A stretch of DNA of 64,000 nucleotides. It comes from Ruminococcus sp. Lineage in GTDB: Bacteria > Bacillota > Clostridia > Oscillospirales > Ruminococcaceae. Location of the stretch: the NCBI GenBank assembly GCA_015066935.1, contig SVNK01000001.1:1-64000 (forward strand), read 5' to 3'. The notes under the pieces were generated by a model. The model worked only from the letters and a program-made list of their open reading frames with translations, had not been told where the DNA came from and did no database searches. Shown here piece after piece: positions 53,863-64,000 of this stretch. The translations under genes were made by a program, and so were the position numbers. Numbering within the stretch: position 1 is the first letter of the stretch; each line of letters opens with the position of its first letter.

Positions 53863-54819
53863 ATGCTTACAGACTTCAGCGGTGCGGCGGAATTTCTCCG
53901 CAATTGCAGGGACGCTGTTATCATCACTCACCGCAATCCCGACGGCGACTGTATCGGTGCAGGCTTCGCCATGAAGGATATTCTCGCCTCTCTCGGAATA
54001 AGAAGCAGGGTTGTCTGCCACGACGATTTTCCGCATCGTTTCGACTTTATTACAGGAATCGGTGCGGGTGAGGACTTTGAGCCTCAGTCGGTCATTGCCG
54101 TTGACCTTGCCGATGTTCAGCTTATGGGAAGTCTCGGCGAAATCTACGGGGACAAGGTTCAGCTTTGTATCGACCACCACGTCTCCAACAAGGACTACGC
54201 TCAGCTTACGCTCCTCAGAGCCGATGCTGCCGCTGCGTGCGAGGTCATCTACGAGCTTGCAGGGTACATGGGAATTGAACTCACAGAACACTGCGCTGCC
54301 TGTCTTTATACGGGAATCGCTACCGATTCGGGCTGTTTCAAGTACAGCTGCACAACACCGAAAACTCATCTCATCGCCGCTGAACTTATGACCAATTTCA
54401 GCAGCATCAACTTCGCCCGCATTAACAGATATATGTTCGACGTGAAATCAAAGGGCAGAATGATACTCGAAAGCAGAGTGAACGAGCTTCTCGAATTCCA
54501 CTGTGACGACAAAATCGCTGTGATTGCGGTCACAAACGATATGATGAGAGAAATGGGAATCGGTATGGAGGAGCTTGAAGGCTTCGCTCCCGCAACTATC
54601 CAGCTTGAAGATACAGAAGTCGGAATCCTCATGCGTGAACGTGAACCCAATGAGTACAAATGCTCGCTGCGTTCCGCAAACGAGGTCAATGTTGCGGAAA
54701 TCTGTCAGACTCTCGGCGGAGGCGGTCATGCAAAAGCGGCAGGCTGTACGGTCTGCGGAACTCCCGAAGAAGCAAAACAACAAATCGTTGAGGCTGTGGA
54801 AAGGGCACTCTGCAAATGA
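53863..54819 (+). CDS. nrnA: DHH-family bifunctional oligoribonuclease/PAP phosphatase
   Basis: VIITHRNPDGDCIGAG, CIDHHVSNKDY, GGGGHAKAAGCTV. Confidence 0.94.
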   Translation: MLTDFSGAAEFLRNCRDAVIITHRNPDGDCIGAGFAMKDILASLGIRSRVVCHDDFPHRFDFITGIGAGEDFEPQSVIAVDLADVQLMGSLGEIYGDKVQLCIDHHVSNKDYAQLTLLRADAAAACEVIYELAGYMGIELTEHCAACLYTGIATDSGCFKYSCTTPKTHLIAAELMTNFSSINFARINRYMFDVKSKGRMILESRVNELLEFHCDDKIAVIAVTNDMMREMGIGMEELEGFAPATIQLEDTEVGILMREREPNEYKCSLRSANEVNVAEICQTLGGGGHAKAAGCTVCGTPEEAKQQIVEAVERALCK

Positions 54820-55709
54820 ATGGTATTATATGCGTGAACAAACCACAGGACTTCACCTCTTTTGACGTTATTGCAAAGCTCAGAGGTATCCTGCGTATAA
54901 AACGTCTCGGTCACGGCGGAACTCTCGACCCTATGGCTACGGGAGTCCTTCCCGTATTCGTCGGAACCGCCACAAAAGCCTGCGACATCATGCCCGATAA
55001 CTCAAAAAGCTATCTTGCTTCGTTCCGTCTCGGACAAACCTCAGATACTCAGGATATTACGGGAGAAATCCTCTCCTCATCCGATATGACTGTAGGTTAC
55101 GATATGCTGAATGACGTTCTCCCCTGCTTCAGAGGAAAAATCATGCAGCTTCCGCCTATGTATTCGGCGGTTCAGGTAAACGGTCAGCGTCTTTACGACC
55201 TCGCAAGACAGGGCATTGAGGTTGAACGTACTCCACGTGAAATAGAAATTTCATCTCTCAGTCTCGTTGATTACGACGAGGAAAAACGTGAGGGAGTCCT
55301 TGAAATAGGCTGCTCAAAGGGTACGTACATCCGCACAATCATCAACGACATCGGTGAAAAGCTCGGCTGCGGCGGTATCATGACTTCACTCGTGAGAACT
55401 TCTTCAGGCGGCTTCACTCTCAACGACTGCTTCACCTTCGACGAAATCCAGAACGCAAGGGACGAGGAGCGTCTTGAGGAACTTATCCTGCCCATCGAAA
55501 GAGTCTTTGAAAAGCTTCCGAAAATCAGACTCGGCGAGGCTCAGTCAAGAATGTACAGAAACGGCGTAAAGCTCGACCTTGAACGTGTCCGTGATGTGCG
55601 TGACGGAGCCGATACTTATGCCGTTTACGCTCACGAGGCAGGATTCATCGGAACGGCTGTTGCAGACAGGGAAAACGGTGTTCTGCGCATAGGAAAGAAT
55701 CTCGTGTGA
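54816..55709 (+). CDS. truB: tRNA pseudouridine(55) synthase
   Basis: GIICVNKPQDFTSFDVIAKLR, RLGHGGTLDPMATGVLPV. Confidence 0.97.
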   Translation: MNGIICVNKPQDFTSFDVIAKLRGILRIKRLGHGGTLDPMATGVLPVFVGTATKACDIMPDNSKSYLASFRLGQTSDTQDITGEILSSSDMTVGYDMLNDVLPCFRGKIMQLPPMYSAVQVNGQRLYDLARQGIEVERTPREIEISSLSLVDYDEEKREGVLEIGCSKGTYIRTIINDIGEKLGCGGIMTSLVRTSSGGFTLNDCFTFDEIQNARDEERLEELILPIERVFEKLPKIRLGEAQSRMYRNGVKLDLERVRDVRDGADTYAVYAHEAGFIGTAVADRENGVLRIGKNLV

Positions 55710-55718
55710 GGTGAGAGT

Positions 55719-56603
55719 GTGACATATAACGGAAAAAGAGCCGTCGCTCTCGGAATCTTCGACGGAGTCCATCTCGGACACCGCCGTGTTATGGAAATTA
55801 CTGCCGGTACTGCGGAAAACGGTTTTGCACCGTCTGCTTTTACGTTCAGAAGCAATACAATCCGTCGGAAGCAGGGACGCAGTCTTGAATATATCTACAC
55901 CGACAAAAACAAAGAACGTATTATCAATGCTCTCGATATAAAAGACGTGTTCAGCGAGGATTTCGGCAGTCTCAAAGGTCTGTCGGGCGAGGAATTTGTC
56001 CGTGAAATCCTTGTAAAAAGACTGAATACGGGTATTGCTGTGTGCGGAGATGACTTCCGCTTCGGTCACAATGCAATGTGCGGTGCCGACGACCTTGTAC
56101 GCTTCGGCAAAGAGTACGGCTTCGATGCGATTATCGTCCCCGAAGAACGCATGAACGGCGAAAAAGTCTCATCACGGCGTATACGTGAGCTTCTTCTCGA
56201 CGGCAATATGAAAGATGCATCGGTGCTTCTCGGAGACCGCTACAGTATCTTCACTGAGGTCGTGAAGGGCGCTCAGCTCGGACGGACCATCGGTTTCCCG
56301 ACAATCAACCAGCTTTTCGCAGAGGGACAGCTTGTGCCTGCATGCGGAGTCTACGCTTCAACGGCTCTCATAGACGGAAAACGCTTCCCCGCTATGACCA
56401 ATATCGGCGTAAAGCCTACGGTCTGCTACGGCGGTGCACCTCTTGCTGAGACTTATATTCACGGCTTTTCGGGCAGCCTCTACGGAAAATGCTTCCCCGT
56501 TGAGCTGTGGGAATTTATCCGTCCCGAACGGAAATTCGGCTCCCTTGACGAGCTGAAGAATCAGATAAATACGGATGTTGAGCATTGTCTCAATATCCTG
56601 TAA
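55719..56603 (+). CDS. ribF: Bifunctional riboflavin kinase/FAD synthetase
   Basis: GTG start; ALGIFDGVHLGHRRV, GRTIGFPTINQ. Confidence 0.95.
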   Translation: MTYNGKRAVALGIFDGVHLGHRRVMEITAGTAENGFAPSAFTFRSNTIRRKQGRSLEYIYTDKNKERIINALDIKDVFSEDFGSLKGLSGEEFVREILVKRLNTGIAVCGDDFRFGHNAMCGADDLVRFGKEYGFDAIIVPEERMNGEKVSSRRIRELLLDGNMKDASVLLGDRYSIFTEVVKGAQLGRTIGFPTINQLFAEGQLVPACGVYASTALIDGKRFPAMTNIGVKPTVCYGGAPLAETYIHGFSGSLYGKCFPVELWEFIRPERKFGSLDELKNQINTDVEHCLNIL

Positions 56604-56775
56604 ATATTCGCCGTGCTTTCACGGCACTATCACACTAATGGTCTATTATGCTATTGTGTACTGTGTCCCGCTTCGGACACATATCCTATACGTGCGGACA
56701 GAATGTGTTCCGTGCATTTTGCTTGTTTGAAATAGGCTGAGCAATATAAAATCTTCTCGATAAGGAGGAAATCCA

Positions 56776-57903
56776 ATGGTAGAAGTAAAAAATCTATCAA
56801 AGAATTACGGCGACAAGCACGCTGTAAACAATATCAGCTTCAAGGTTGAAAAAGGCGAGATTCTCGGCTTTCTCGGACCTAACGGCGCAGGAAAATCAAC
56901 TACGATGAATATGCTTACGGGCTATATCTCATCAACATCAGGTCAGATTCTCATCAACGGCGTCGATATTCTTGAGGAACCCAAAAAGGCTAAGCAGTAT
57001 ATCGGCTATCTCCCCGAAATACCCCCGCTTTACACCGACATGACCGTTGACGCTTACCTCAACTTCATGTATGACCTCAAAAAATGTAAGCTCCCCAGAA
57101 AGGCTCATCTCAACGATGTCTGCACTCTCTGTAAAATCTCCGACGTCAGAAAGCGTGTTATCAAGAACCTTTCAAAGGGTTATCGTCAGAGAGTCGGTCT
57201 TGCACAGGCTCTTATAAACAACCCTCCCGTACTCATCCTCGATGAGCCTACGGTTGGTCTTGACCCGAATCAGATTATCGAAATCAGAACGCTTATCAAG
57301 AAGCTCGGAAAGCGTCACACAGTCATCCTTTCTTCGCACATCCTCCCCGAAATTCAGGCTGTGTGCGACAGAATCATTATCATAAACAAGGGCGTTGTCG
57401 CCGCTGACGGTACTGCCGACGAAATCGCCAAGAGCATCACTAATGAACATAAGATGACTCTCAGAATCGAGGGTCCAACTCATACTGCTGCCGATAAGGC
57501 TGAAATCACTGAGGCTCTCCGCAAAATCGACGGTGTCAAGTACGTCCGTGCCGATATGGAGCGTGAAAAAGGTATCTACGATTACGACGTTGAAACAGAC
57601 GGCAAAACCGATGTCCGCCGCCGTATAAATGCACTCTGCTCGGAAAACGGCTGGAATATCCTCATGCTCCAGCTCTCGGACCTCACACTTGAGGACATCT
57701 TCCTCAAGATTACTATGGGCGAAAATCTCGGTGCAGATGCGTCCGCACAGCCCGAAAAACCACGTATCAATATCGTGATTGACAACGGAGACGCTCCCGA
57801 TGCCGACGATGAAACCGATTCCGATGCACCGGATGCAGAATCTGCTGCTGACGAGGATACATCCGCTGAAAATGCAGAGAAAAACAACGGAGGTGACGAA
57901 TAA
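56776..57903 (+). CDS. ABC transporter ATP-binding protein (GldA type)
   Basis: GFLGPNGAGKSTTMNMLTG, LSKGYRQRVGLAQALINNPPVLILDEPT; acidic C-terminal tail. Confidence 0.94.
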   Translation: MVEVKNLSKNYGDKHAVNNISFKVEKGEILGFLGPNGAGKSTTMNMLTGYISSTSGQILINGVDILEEPKKAKQYIGYLPEIPPLYTDMTVDAYLNFMYDLKKCKLPRKAHLNDVCTLCKISDVRKRVIKNLSKGYRQRVGLAQALINNPPVLILDEPTVGLDPNQIIEIRTLIKKLGKRHTVILSSHILPEIQAVCDRIIIINKGVVAADGTADEIAKSITNEHKMTLRIEGPTHTAADKAEITEALRKIDGVKYVRADMEREKGIYDYDVETDGKTDVRRRINALCSENGWNILMLQLSDLTLEDIFLKITMGENLGADASAQPEKPRINIVIDNGDAPDADDETDSDAPDAESAADEDTSAENAEKNNGGDE

Positions 57904-58607
57904 TGGGTGCTATCTACAGACGTGAGCTCGGTGCATTCTTCACATCGGGCGTTGCATACGTTTTTCTTGCAGTATTTTACCTTTTCTCAGGCTATTACTT
58001 CTATAACAGCGTAATCAGCTCAGGCTATACCGATACTTCACCTATGTTCAGAAGTATGTTTATTATCGTACTCTTCCTTATCCCCATCCTCACCATGAGA
58101 CTCATCAGTGAGGATAAAAAGAATAAGACCGATCAGGGTCTTCTTACGGCTCCCGTAGGACTCTGGGAAATCGTTCTGGGTAAGTATTTCGCTGCTCTTA
58201 CAATCTTTATCATCGCAGAAAGCATCATCTTCGTTTACTCATTCATTCTCGGAATGCTCGGAGATGTTGTATGGGCATCACTTCTCGGCAACTACTTCGC
58301 AATGCTTCTTCTCGGAGCTGCATTCATCGCTGTAGGCGTTTTCGTTTCATCTCTTACAGAAAACCAGATGACTGCTGCCGTTGCTTCAATGGTAACGCTC
58401 TACTTCCTCTACCTCTTCGATTCCTTTGCCGATAAACTGTCATGGGAATGGCTCAGAAAGGCTGTTGTAAGTCTTTCATTCTACACCCGCTACACCGAGT
58501 TCACACAGGGAATATTCAACCTGACAAGTGTACTGTTCTACGTAAGCACAGCTTTCCTCTTCAACTTCTTCACTGTAAGAGTTCTTGAGAAGAAACGCTG
58601 GAGCTGA
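57903..58607 (+). CDS. ABC transporter permease (GldF type)
   Basis: Six TM pattern, MRLISEDKKNKTDQGLLTAPVGLWEIVLGKY; adjacent to the ATPase gene. Confidence 0.88.
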   Translation: MGAIYRRELGAFFTSGVAYVFLAVFYLFSGYYFYNSVISSGYTDTSPMFRSMFIIVLFLIPILTMRLISEDKKNKTDQGLLTAPVGLWEIVLGKYFAALTIFIIAESIIFVYSFILGMLGDVVWASLLGNYFAMLLLGAAFIAVGVFVSSLTENQMTAAVASMVTLYFLYLFDSFADKLSWEWLRKAVVSLSFYTRYTEFTQGIFNLTSVLFYVSTAFLFNFFTVRVLEKKRWS

Positions 58608-58636
58608 GTATCACTAAGAAAGGAAGGTATTTTCAG

Positions 58637-60226
58637 ATGAATAATCCCGAAACTCAGACTAAAACTGAAACAGCTAAAAAGCCGAAAAATTTCAAGAAGG
58701 TTAAGTATGGCTCGATGTCGATTGCTGTTATGGTGCTTGTAATAGTTCTGGTCGTTATACTGAATCTTATCGCAGGCTATGCTTCAAAGAGAGCTCCCCT
58801 CAAAATCGACCTCACCGCTGACAACAGATACGAGCTCAGCGACGAATCCATTGACTTCCTCAGAAACAAACTCGACAAGGACGTTGAAGTTATCATTACA
58901 TGTCCCAAAGCAGAATTCGAAGAGCTTTCGGCTTCCGCAGAATTCTTCTATCTCTATAATTACGGCATTAAACTCGACTGTCCCTACGATATGATCCCCG
59001 TTCTCCTTGAAAAGTACGAAATGTACGCTAATCAGGGAAAAGGTAAGCTCAGCGTAAGATACGTTGACCTCGACAAGGACCCCAAGGCTGTCCAGAAATA
59101 CAAGGAAAGCTTCGGCGGAGAAATCGAAGCTCAGAGCATCATCCTCAGCTGCGGCGACAGAGTACGTGTTATTGATACTGCCGCTGTAAGCAATATGATC
59201 GCTCCCGATACTTCCAACCAGACAAATATCAACCTCATCTTCGCCGGCGAAAGTACTATCACTTCCGAAATAATGAATGTTACTGACGCTAACCCTGTAA
59301 GAGTTGCTTTTGCGTCTGCGTTCAACGGTCAGGCTATCTACACCCAGAACTACTCCGACGCTGCTCCTGCTCTCAGAGACAGACTCCTCGTAAAGAACGG
59401 CTACATCTGCACAGATATAGACATCGCTAAGGACGAACTCAGTGTCGATAAATACGATATGGTCGTAATCCCCATGCCGTCAAACGATTTCGACGAGACT
59501 ACTATCAAAAAGCTCTCCGATTTCCTCTATAACGGCGGAAATTACGGAAAGAATATGCTTTTCATTGCAGATACTCTCGCTTCCGATTTCCCCAATATCA
59601 GCGAATTCCTCGCTGAATGGAACCTCGCTGTCTCAACAGGCACCGTTCTTCAGGATGAGGAAAGCTATATGGGCAACAACACATTCGCTCTTCAGGCTAA
59701 GGTTCCTGAAAACGATTTCACCGCAAATGTTCCCAAAAATTCACTCTACCTCGTAGCTCCCACAGCTCAGGAGGTCCAGATTCTTTCAAGAAACGTCGAT
59801 GGTTTCACAGAACCCGTTATCCAGACAAGCGGAAGTGCTGTAAACTTCGACATGAAAACAGAAAAGGCTGTCGGCGAAAAGGGCGTAAAGAACATCGCTG
59901 CAATCGCTACAAAGCGTACCCAGATAAGCAACTTTGAGTACAGCGACAGTAATGTTATGGTGCTTGGATGCGGTCTTATGACAAGAAGCGACGTTATCGT
60001 ACAGAGCAACCTTTACAGCAATGCCTCTACACTTCTCAGCATCCTCAATACAATGACAGGCAGAGAAACAGATTCCGTTATTATCCCCGAAAAGACTCTT
60101 CAGGCTGCTACCATTGCTCCCACAGCAAATCAGGATAAAACAATCAAGATTGTTGTAATCTTCGTGATTCCCGCTGTTATTGCCGTTATTGGACTCGCTG
60201 TTCTGTTAAGGAGAAGAAACCGATGA
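58637..60226 (+). CDS. GldG-type ABC-associated membrane protein
   Basis: N-terminal TM, C-terminal TM, RAPLKIDLTADNRYELSDESIDFLRNKLDKDVEVIITCPK. Confidence 0.88.
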   Translation: MNNPETQTKTETAKKPKNFKKVKYGSMSIAVMVLVIVLVVILNLIAGYASKRAPLKIDLTADNRYELSDESIDFLRNKLDKDVEVIITCPKAEFEELSASAEFFYLYNYGIKLDCPYDMIPVLLEKYEMYANQGKGKLSVRYVDLDKDPKAVQKYKESFGGEIEAQSIILSCGDRVRVIDTAAVSNMIAPDTSNQTNINLIFAGESTITSEIMNVTDANPVRVAFASAFNGQAIYTQNYSDAAPALRDRLLVKNGYICTDIDIAKDELSVDKYDMVVIPMPSNDFDETTIKKLSDFLYNGGNYGKNMLFIADTLASDFPNISEFLAEWNLAVSTGTVLQDEESYMGNNTFALQAKVPENDFTANVPKNSLYLVAPTAQEVQILSRNVDGFTEPVIQTSGSAVNFDMKTEKAVGEKGVKNIAAIATKRTQISNFEYSDSNVMVLGCGLMTRSDVIVQSNLYSNASTLLSILNTMTGRETDSVIIPEKTLQAATIAPTANQDKTIKIVVIFVIPAVIAVIGLAVLLRRRNR

Positions 60227-61767
60227 AAAAACAGATGTATGGCATTATCGGACTCAGTGCAGCCGTTGTTGTACTCGGCGGAGGTCTTATCGCACTCAAT
60301 GTTGCCGATAAATCAGTTAATGAAGACAAAAATCCCGTCGTTGAGCAGACTACCGAAAATACCGGCAGAGGCTTCATAATCGTTGACGACAGCAGTGCTC
60401 CGTATATCCCCGACGCAGGCGTTACTGCCAAAGGAAAAGTAAAAAGCGTCAAGGTTACAAACGGTGACATCGTTCTCGACGCCATAATCTCAAAGGAAGC
60501 TTCCGAAGGCTCATATTCGGAATATACTCTCAGAGGCTATGAGGACCTTTCTGTTGACAGTCTGCTCGTCAGCACTCTCTTCAACAACGCTTTCGGACTC
60601 ACCTCTGAATCAATCATTGAAGAAAACTGCACCGATTTCGATAAGTTCGGTCTTGCCGACACAGCTGTTTCCGTTGAGGTAACTTTTGAATCAGGCAATA
60701 CGAAAAAACTGCTCGTCGGAGACAGCTCTCCCGTTACGTCAAACGTATATGTAAGACTTGACGGCTCTGATACGGTCTACGACGTCATCAGCTCGAAAAT
60801 GGCAAACTATAAGGAACCTGTCAGCCATTTCATTGATAAAACCGTCGTTGCTAAGCTCGACGAAACCGCAGACATCAAAATCAACAGTCTCGAAATCGTC
60901 CGCAAAGACCTCAAGGATGAATTCCTTATCGAATTCAACCCCGATAAGGAAAAAGACGATTACAGAGGTTCTTCCTCTGAATACCTTATGAAAAAACCTG
61001 TGGAGACTTTCATAGAGGTTGAAGCCGGAGACGCTGCTATGAAAGGTCTGTTCGGTCTTACCGCAAACGATATAAGCGTTCTCCACTGCACAGATGCTGA
61101 TATCGCAAAGGCAGGTCTTGACGACGCTTTCTGCAAAGCTTCCGTAAAAGCTTCAAACGGCGACGCTCACACCCTCCTCCTCAGCGAAACCTTCAAGGAC
61201 GAGGACGGTACAGAACTTTGCTATGGTATGATTGAGGGCGGAAAGGTGATTTATACCTTCGTGCCCGCAAGCGTCACATGGCTCACACTTACTCCTCAGA
61301 GTATCGCTTCACAGAATACTATCGTCTCATTTGTATGGAATATCAGCAACCTTGAAGTGAACTGCGGCGATACAACTGAAGTCTTCACAATCGAACCCAA
61401 GGAAAGCGGTGCTGACCGTACAAAAGCAAAAAAAGAAAATATGAACGTTACACGTAACGGAAAAAGCTTCGATGCAGAGCGTTACCGCCAGTTCTATGCA
61501 TTTCTTACTGCTGCTCCTGCGGAAGAACTCGCTTATGAAGAACCTGTTCCATCAGGAAAACCTGTGGTTACTCTGAAATATTCCGACGCTGTATCCGGCG
61601 ACTCCTTCACATATGAGTTCTATGACCACTCTGCAATGAAGTCGCTTATCGTCATTAACGGAAAAAGTATGTTTACATGCAGTAAATCTTACGTAAATAC
61701 TCTCGCTGATAATATCGGCAGAATAAAGTCCGGAATGGCATTTGAAACAAAATGGTCGGGACAGTAA
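60223..61767 (+). CDS. DUF4340-type membrane-anchored protein
   Basis: Follows GldG with 4-bp overlap; single N-terminal TM and repetitive beta-rich extracellular region. Confidence 0.78.
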   Translation: MKKQMYGIIGLSAAVVVLGGGLIALNVADKSVNEDKNPVVEQTTENTGRGFIIVDDSSAPYIPDAGVTAKGKVKSVKVTNGDIVLDAIISKEASEGSYSEYTLRGYEDLSVDSLLVSTLFNNAFGLTSESIIEENCTDFDKFGLADTAVSVEVTFESGNTKKLLVGDSSPVTSNVYVRLDGSDTVYDVISSKMANYKEPVSHFIDKTVVAKLDETADIKINSLEIVRKDLKDEFLIEFNPDKEKDDYRGSSSEYLMKKPVETFIEVEAGDAAMKGLFGLTANDISVLHCTDADIAKAGLDDAFCKASVKASNGDAHTLLLSETFKDEDGTELCYGMIEGGKVIYTFVPASVTWLTLTPQSIASQNTIVSFVWNISNLEVNCGDTTEVFTIEPKESGADRTKAKKENMNVTRNGKSFDAERYRQFYAFLTAAPAEELAYEEPVPSGKPVVTLKYSDAVSGDSFTYEFYDHSAMKSLIVINGKSMFTCSKSYVNTLADNIGRIKSGMAFETKWSGQ

Positions 61768-61825
61768 TCCACCCTCACTCAATGCCCTATGCGGCAGACG
61801 CAAATCAAATGAACGGAGGTTTATA

Positions 61826-62110
61826 ATGAACGAAAAATTCCATACCTATAAAGGTTACCCTCTCGTAAGAAGCGGCAGAACCATTTACTACGGCTATATG
61901 TCTGACCCATATGTTATTATGATTCAGATTATGTCAGTGAAAAAGTCTGATGATAAGGACATTACAGAAAAAGTAAGAGTTATTCAGATGTCAACTGACC
62001 CGAATCTCAATCCTCTTGAAGCCTGCGTGAAAAATGCAGAGCGTGAATGTGGTCTCTATGAGGCTCTCGACATCGCTAACGTATGGCTCGAAAAAGCCCT
62101 TGCTCAGTAA
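61826..62110 (+). CDS. Hypothetical protein
   Basis: ATG 61826 after GGAGG, 94 aa. Confidence 0.65.
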   Translation: MNEKFHTYKGYPLVRSGRTIYYGYMSDPYVIMIQIMSVKKSDDKDITEKVRVIQMSTDPNLNPLEACVKNAERECGLYEALDIANVWLEKALAQ

Positions 62111-62126
62111 GGTAGTATAATAATCA

Positions 62127-62155
62127 CGGGGAGCTTTTCAGAAGCTCCCCGTTTC
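62127..62155. terminator. Intrinsic terminator
   Basis: ACGGGGAGCTTTTCAGAAGCTCCCCGTTT. Confidence 0.8.
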
Positions 62156-62162
62156 ATTTACG

Positions 62163-62255
62163 GTAAACATCGTTTCAAATCAAATGTCAAGCGGACGACC
62201 ATTGGTCGTCCGCAGATACATTATACCGCAAATCGGATTTTTGCAGTCTACAGGA
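62163..62255. repeat. Dispersed intergenic repeat, degenerate copy
   Basis: GTAAACATCGTT left end, GGACGACCATTGGTCGTCC palindrome, AAATCGGATTTTTGCAGTCTACAG right end. Confidence 0.7.
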
Positions 62256-62326
62256 CGCTCTATAACCAAATATTTCACACCATATAAATATTCAGAAATT
62301 TTTTCGGATTTTTTTCAAAAAACCCC

Positions 62327-62355
62327 TTGACAAATCCTTTTAAATCTGATATAAT
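62327..62355 (+). promoter_or_regulatory. Consensus sigma-A promoter TTGACA-N17-TATAAT for tRNA-Leu
   Basis: TTGACA 62327-62332, TATAAT 62350-62355. Confidence 0.8.
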
Positions 62356-62381
62356 ATTAAAGCAGTCAGGTTACTGGCTAT

Positions 62382-62466
62382 GCGAGTGTGCTGGAATAGG
62401 CAGACAGGCACGTTTGAGGGGCGTGTGTCGAAGGACGTATGGGTTCAAGTCCCATTACTCGCACCA
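62382..62466 (+). tRNA. tRNA-Leu (anticodon GAG), CCA encoded
   Basis: GCGAGTG/TACTCGC acceptor stem, anticodon loop TTGAGGG, long variable arm, GGGTTCAAGTCCC T-arm, CCA end. Confidence 0.95.
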
Positions 62467-62500
62467 AATCCGCAATTTATATTGCGGATTTTTTCTTTTT
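62467..62500 (+). terminator. tRNA-Leu terminator
   Basis: AATCCGCAATTTATATTGCGGATTTTTTC. Confidence 0.8.
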
Positions 62501-62533
62501 ATAAGCAAAACAGCTCCTCATAACAGGAGCTTT

Positions 62534-62675
62534 GAGATTGTCGATAAACCACATTGCAATCAGAATCCAAGCGGACGACCAATGGTCGTCCCTACATTTA
62601 TACACGCAAAATTGTCAATCTGTAGGGATGCCCATTGGGCATCCGCATTTACATTGTGTACCTTATATAAAGACT
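62534..62675. repeat. Dispersed intergenic repeat core, GAGATTGTCGATAAAC family
   Basis: Same left end as 132 and 1100, GGACGACCAATGGTCGTCC and GGATGCCCATTGGGCATCC. Confidence 0.85.
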
Positions 62676-62818
62676 AACGGCAGAGAATTTTCCCTGCCGT
62701 TTTGTTATTATTAGTTTTGTGAAAGCCGTCAGCCGCACTTTGTAACATTGATGCTATTGAAAACGGCGGCAATGTGTGGTATAATATAAAAAATTACCGT
62801 TAAATAAGGGAGAAAATC

Positions 62819-63379
62819 ATGAAAAGCGATACAGATAAAAGAAAAGCTGCATCCAAGAATATCTCATTTGCGCTTGTCTGGGCGGTTTTAGCACTGCTTA
62901 ACGGCATATTCTCCGCATATGTTTTGAATTACGAGCCGAAAATCGGCAGGTATCATATTCGTATATGCTCAATATTGGGTGTATTATTGACATTGTTTAC
63001 TATCTGGGGAGCTGCATTGTGCATAAGATATATCAAAATGAAGAAACAAGCAAAAAGTGCAGCCGTAATGATGATAATTTTTATTTTAATGTGTTTGATG
63101 TGGACTCATACGGTATTGCCCTATTATAAGGATTTAGCAGGCAGCAGTAAAACAGTAACTACAAACAGCTATCTTGTGGTACATGATAATCTGTATTTTC
63201 TTGATGATGAAGGAAACGAAGTGAAGTTGAAAATACCTGATGATACAGCCGACGAACTGAGGTCAAAGGAAAATTATGAATACGACTCTGAAAACAATCT
63301 GCTGAAATATTATAGTGAAATGACCGTAACATATTATCCTGAAAGCAAGGTGATAATAAGCATATCTGCCGAAGAATAA
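62819..63379 (+). CDS. Hypothetical membrane protein
   Basis: ATG after GGGAG; three hydrophobic segments; promoter TTGAAA-N17-TATAAT upstream. Confidence 0.7.
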   Translation: MKSDTDKRKAASKNISFALVWAVLALLNGIFSAYVLNYEPKIGRYHIRICSILGVLLTLFTIWGAALCIRYIKMKKQAKSAAVMMIIFILMCLMWTHTVLPYYKDLAGSSKTVTTNSYLVVHDNLYFLDDEGNEVKLKIPDDTADELRSKENYEYDSENNLLKYYSEMTVTYYPESKVIISISAEE

Positions 63380-63522
63380 ACCGAGGAACGATACATATCC
63401 GCCCGTGAATGAGTCATGGGCGGATTTTTATAAATTCAAGAAAATAAATATGCGAAAAAAGAGCTTCTGCGGAGTCTAATAAATGAAAGCAAATTTGCGG
63501 AATAAGGAAGGGAGGGAATCAA

Positions 63523-64000
63523 ATGGGCAACGATGCGGATCGCTACCGCCGTTTCCTGAATGGTGATGACGATGAGCTTATTGTGATTATTGATACATAT
63601 TATCAGGGACTCTCGCTTTATCTTAACAGTATATTGAATAACATCTGTGAAGCAGAAGAAATAATGCAGCAGACCTTTGTGAAGCTTGCGGTCAGGAAGC
63701 CGAAATTCAACGGAAAAAGCAGCTTCAAAACGTGGCTTTACGCTATTGCACGAAATCAGGCTTTGAATCGTCTCAGGGAGCGTTCACGTTATGCCGACTT
63801 CACTATAGACGAAGCATTCAGTCTGTCGGACGAAACCGATATTGAGCGTCAGTATCTTGCCGAAGAAAGGAAAGTTCAGCTACACACAGCCATGAAACGG
63901 CTTAATTCCGAGTATGCTCAGATCTTATATCTGAAATATTTCGAGGATTTTGATACGGAAGCCATTGCAAGAATTATGAAAAAATCTAAGCGACAGATAG
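63523..64000 (+). CDS. Sigma-70 family (ECF-like) RNA polymerase sigma factor, truncated at window end
   Basis: RBS GGGAGGG; region 2 EAEEIMQQTFVKLAVRKPKFNGKSSFKTWLYAIARNQALNRLRE, region 4 SEYAQILYLKYFEDFDTEAIARIMKKSKRQ. Confidence 0.85.
   Translation, partial: MGNDADRYRRFLNGDDDELIVIIDTYYQGLSLYLNSILNNICEAEEIMQQTFVKLAVRKPKFNGKSSFKTWLYAIARNQALNRLRERSRYADFTIDEAFSLSDETDIERQYLAEERKVQLHTAMKRLNSEYAQILYLKYFEDFDTEAIARIMKKSKRQI

Noticed and set aside
56776-61767. GldA/F/G plus DUF4340 cluster as a novel export system
   Set aside because: This gene set is widely seen in Bacteria, including non-gliding Firmicutes; not novel in itself.

Overview
This 64-kb window reads as a chromosomal segment from a low-GC Clostridia/Ruminococcus-like Firmicute. 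That taxonomic guess is an inference from gene order and protein style. Most of it is housekeeping DNA: rpoB-rpoC; a yicC-remA-gmk-rpoZ-priA-def-fmt-zinc protease-rsmB-rlmN-PP2C-prkC-rsgA-thiN run; aroC plus DAHP synthase; glgA; pyk; pcrA/uvrD; rimP-nusA-ylxR-ylxQ-infB-rbfA-nrnA-truB-ribF; a GldA/F/G-type ABC cluster; and one tRNA-Leu(GAG). I see no CRISPR array, rRNA, prophage or transposase, and I do not claim a complete new defence or metabolic system. The least ordinary signals are: (1) a dispersed palindrome-bearing intergenic repeat that sits at intrinsic terminators, three times between matching terminator hairpins; (2) a run of six or seven near-perfect hairpins between a consensus promoter and aroC; (3) a zinc-ribbon/PASTA membrane protein whose kinase domain has lost its catalytic motifs (predicted pseudokinase), alongside a canonical PASTA kinase; (4) face-to-face perfect sigma-A promoters upstream of rpoB, one with its -35 box inside a terminator hairpin; (5) a 24-bp perfect-stem fold-back element near 41 kb; (6) a 28-codon small ORF absent from the ORF track; and (7) a very acidic C-terminal tail on RpoB.
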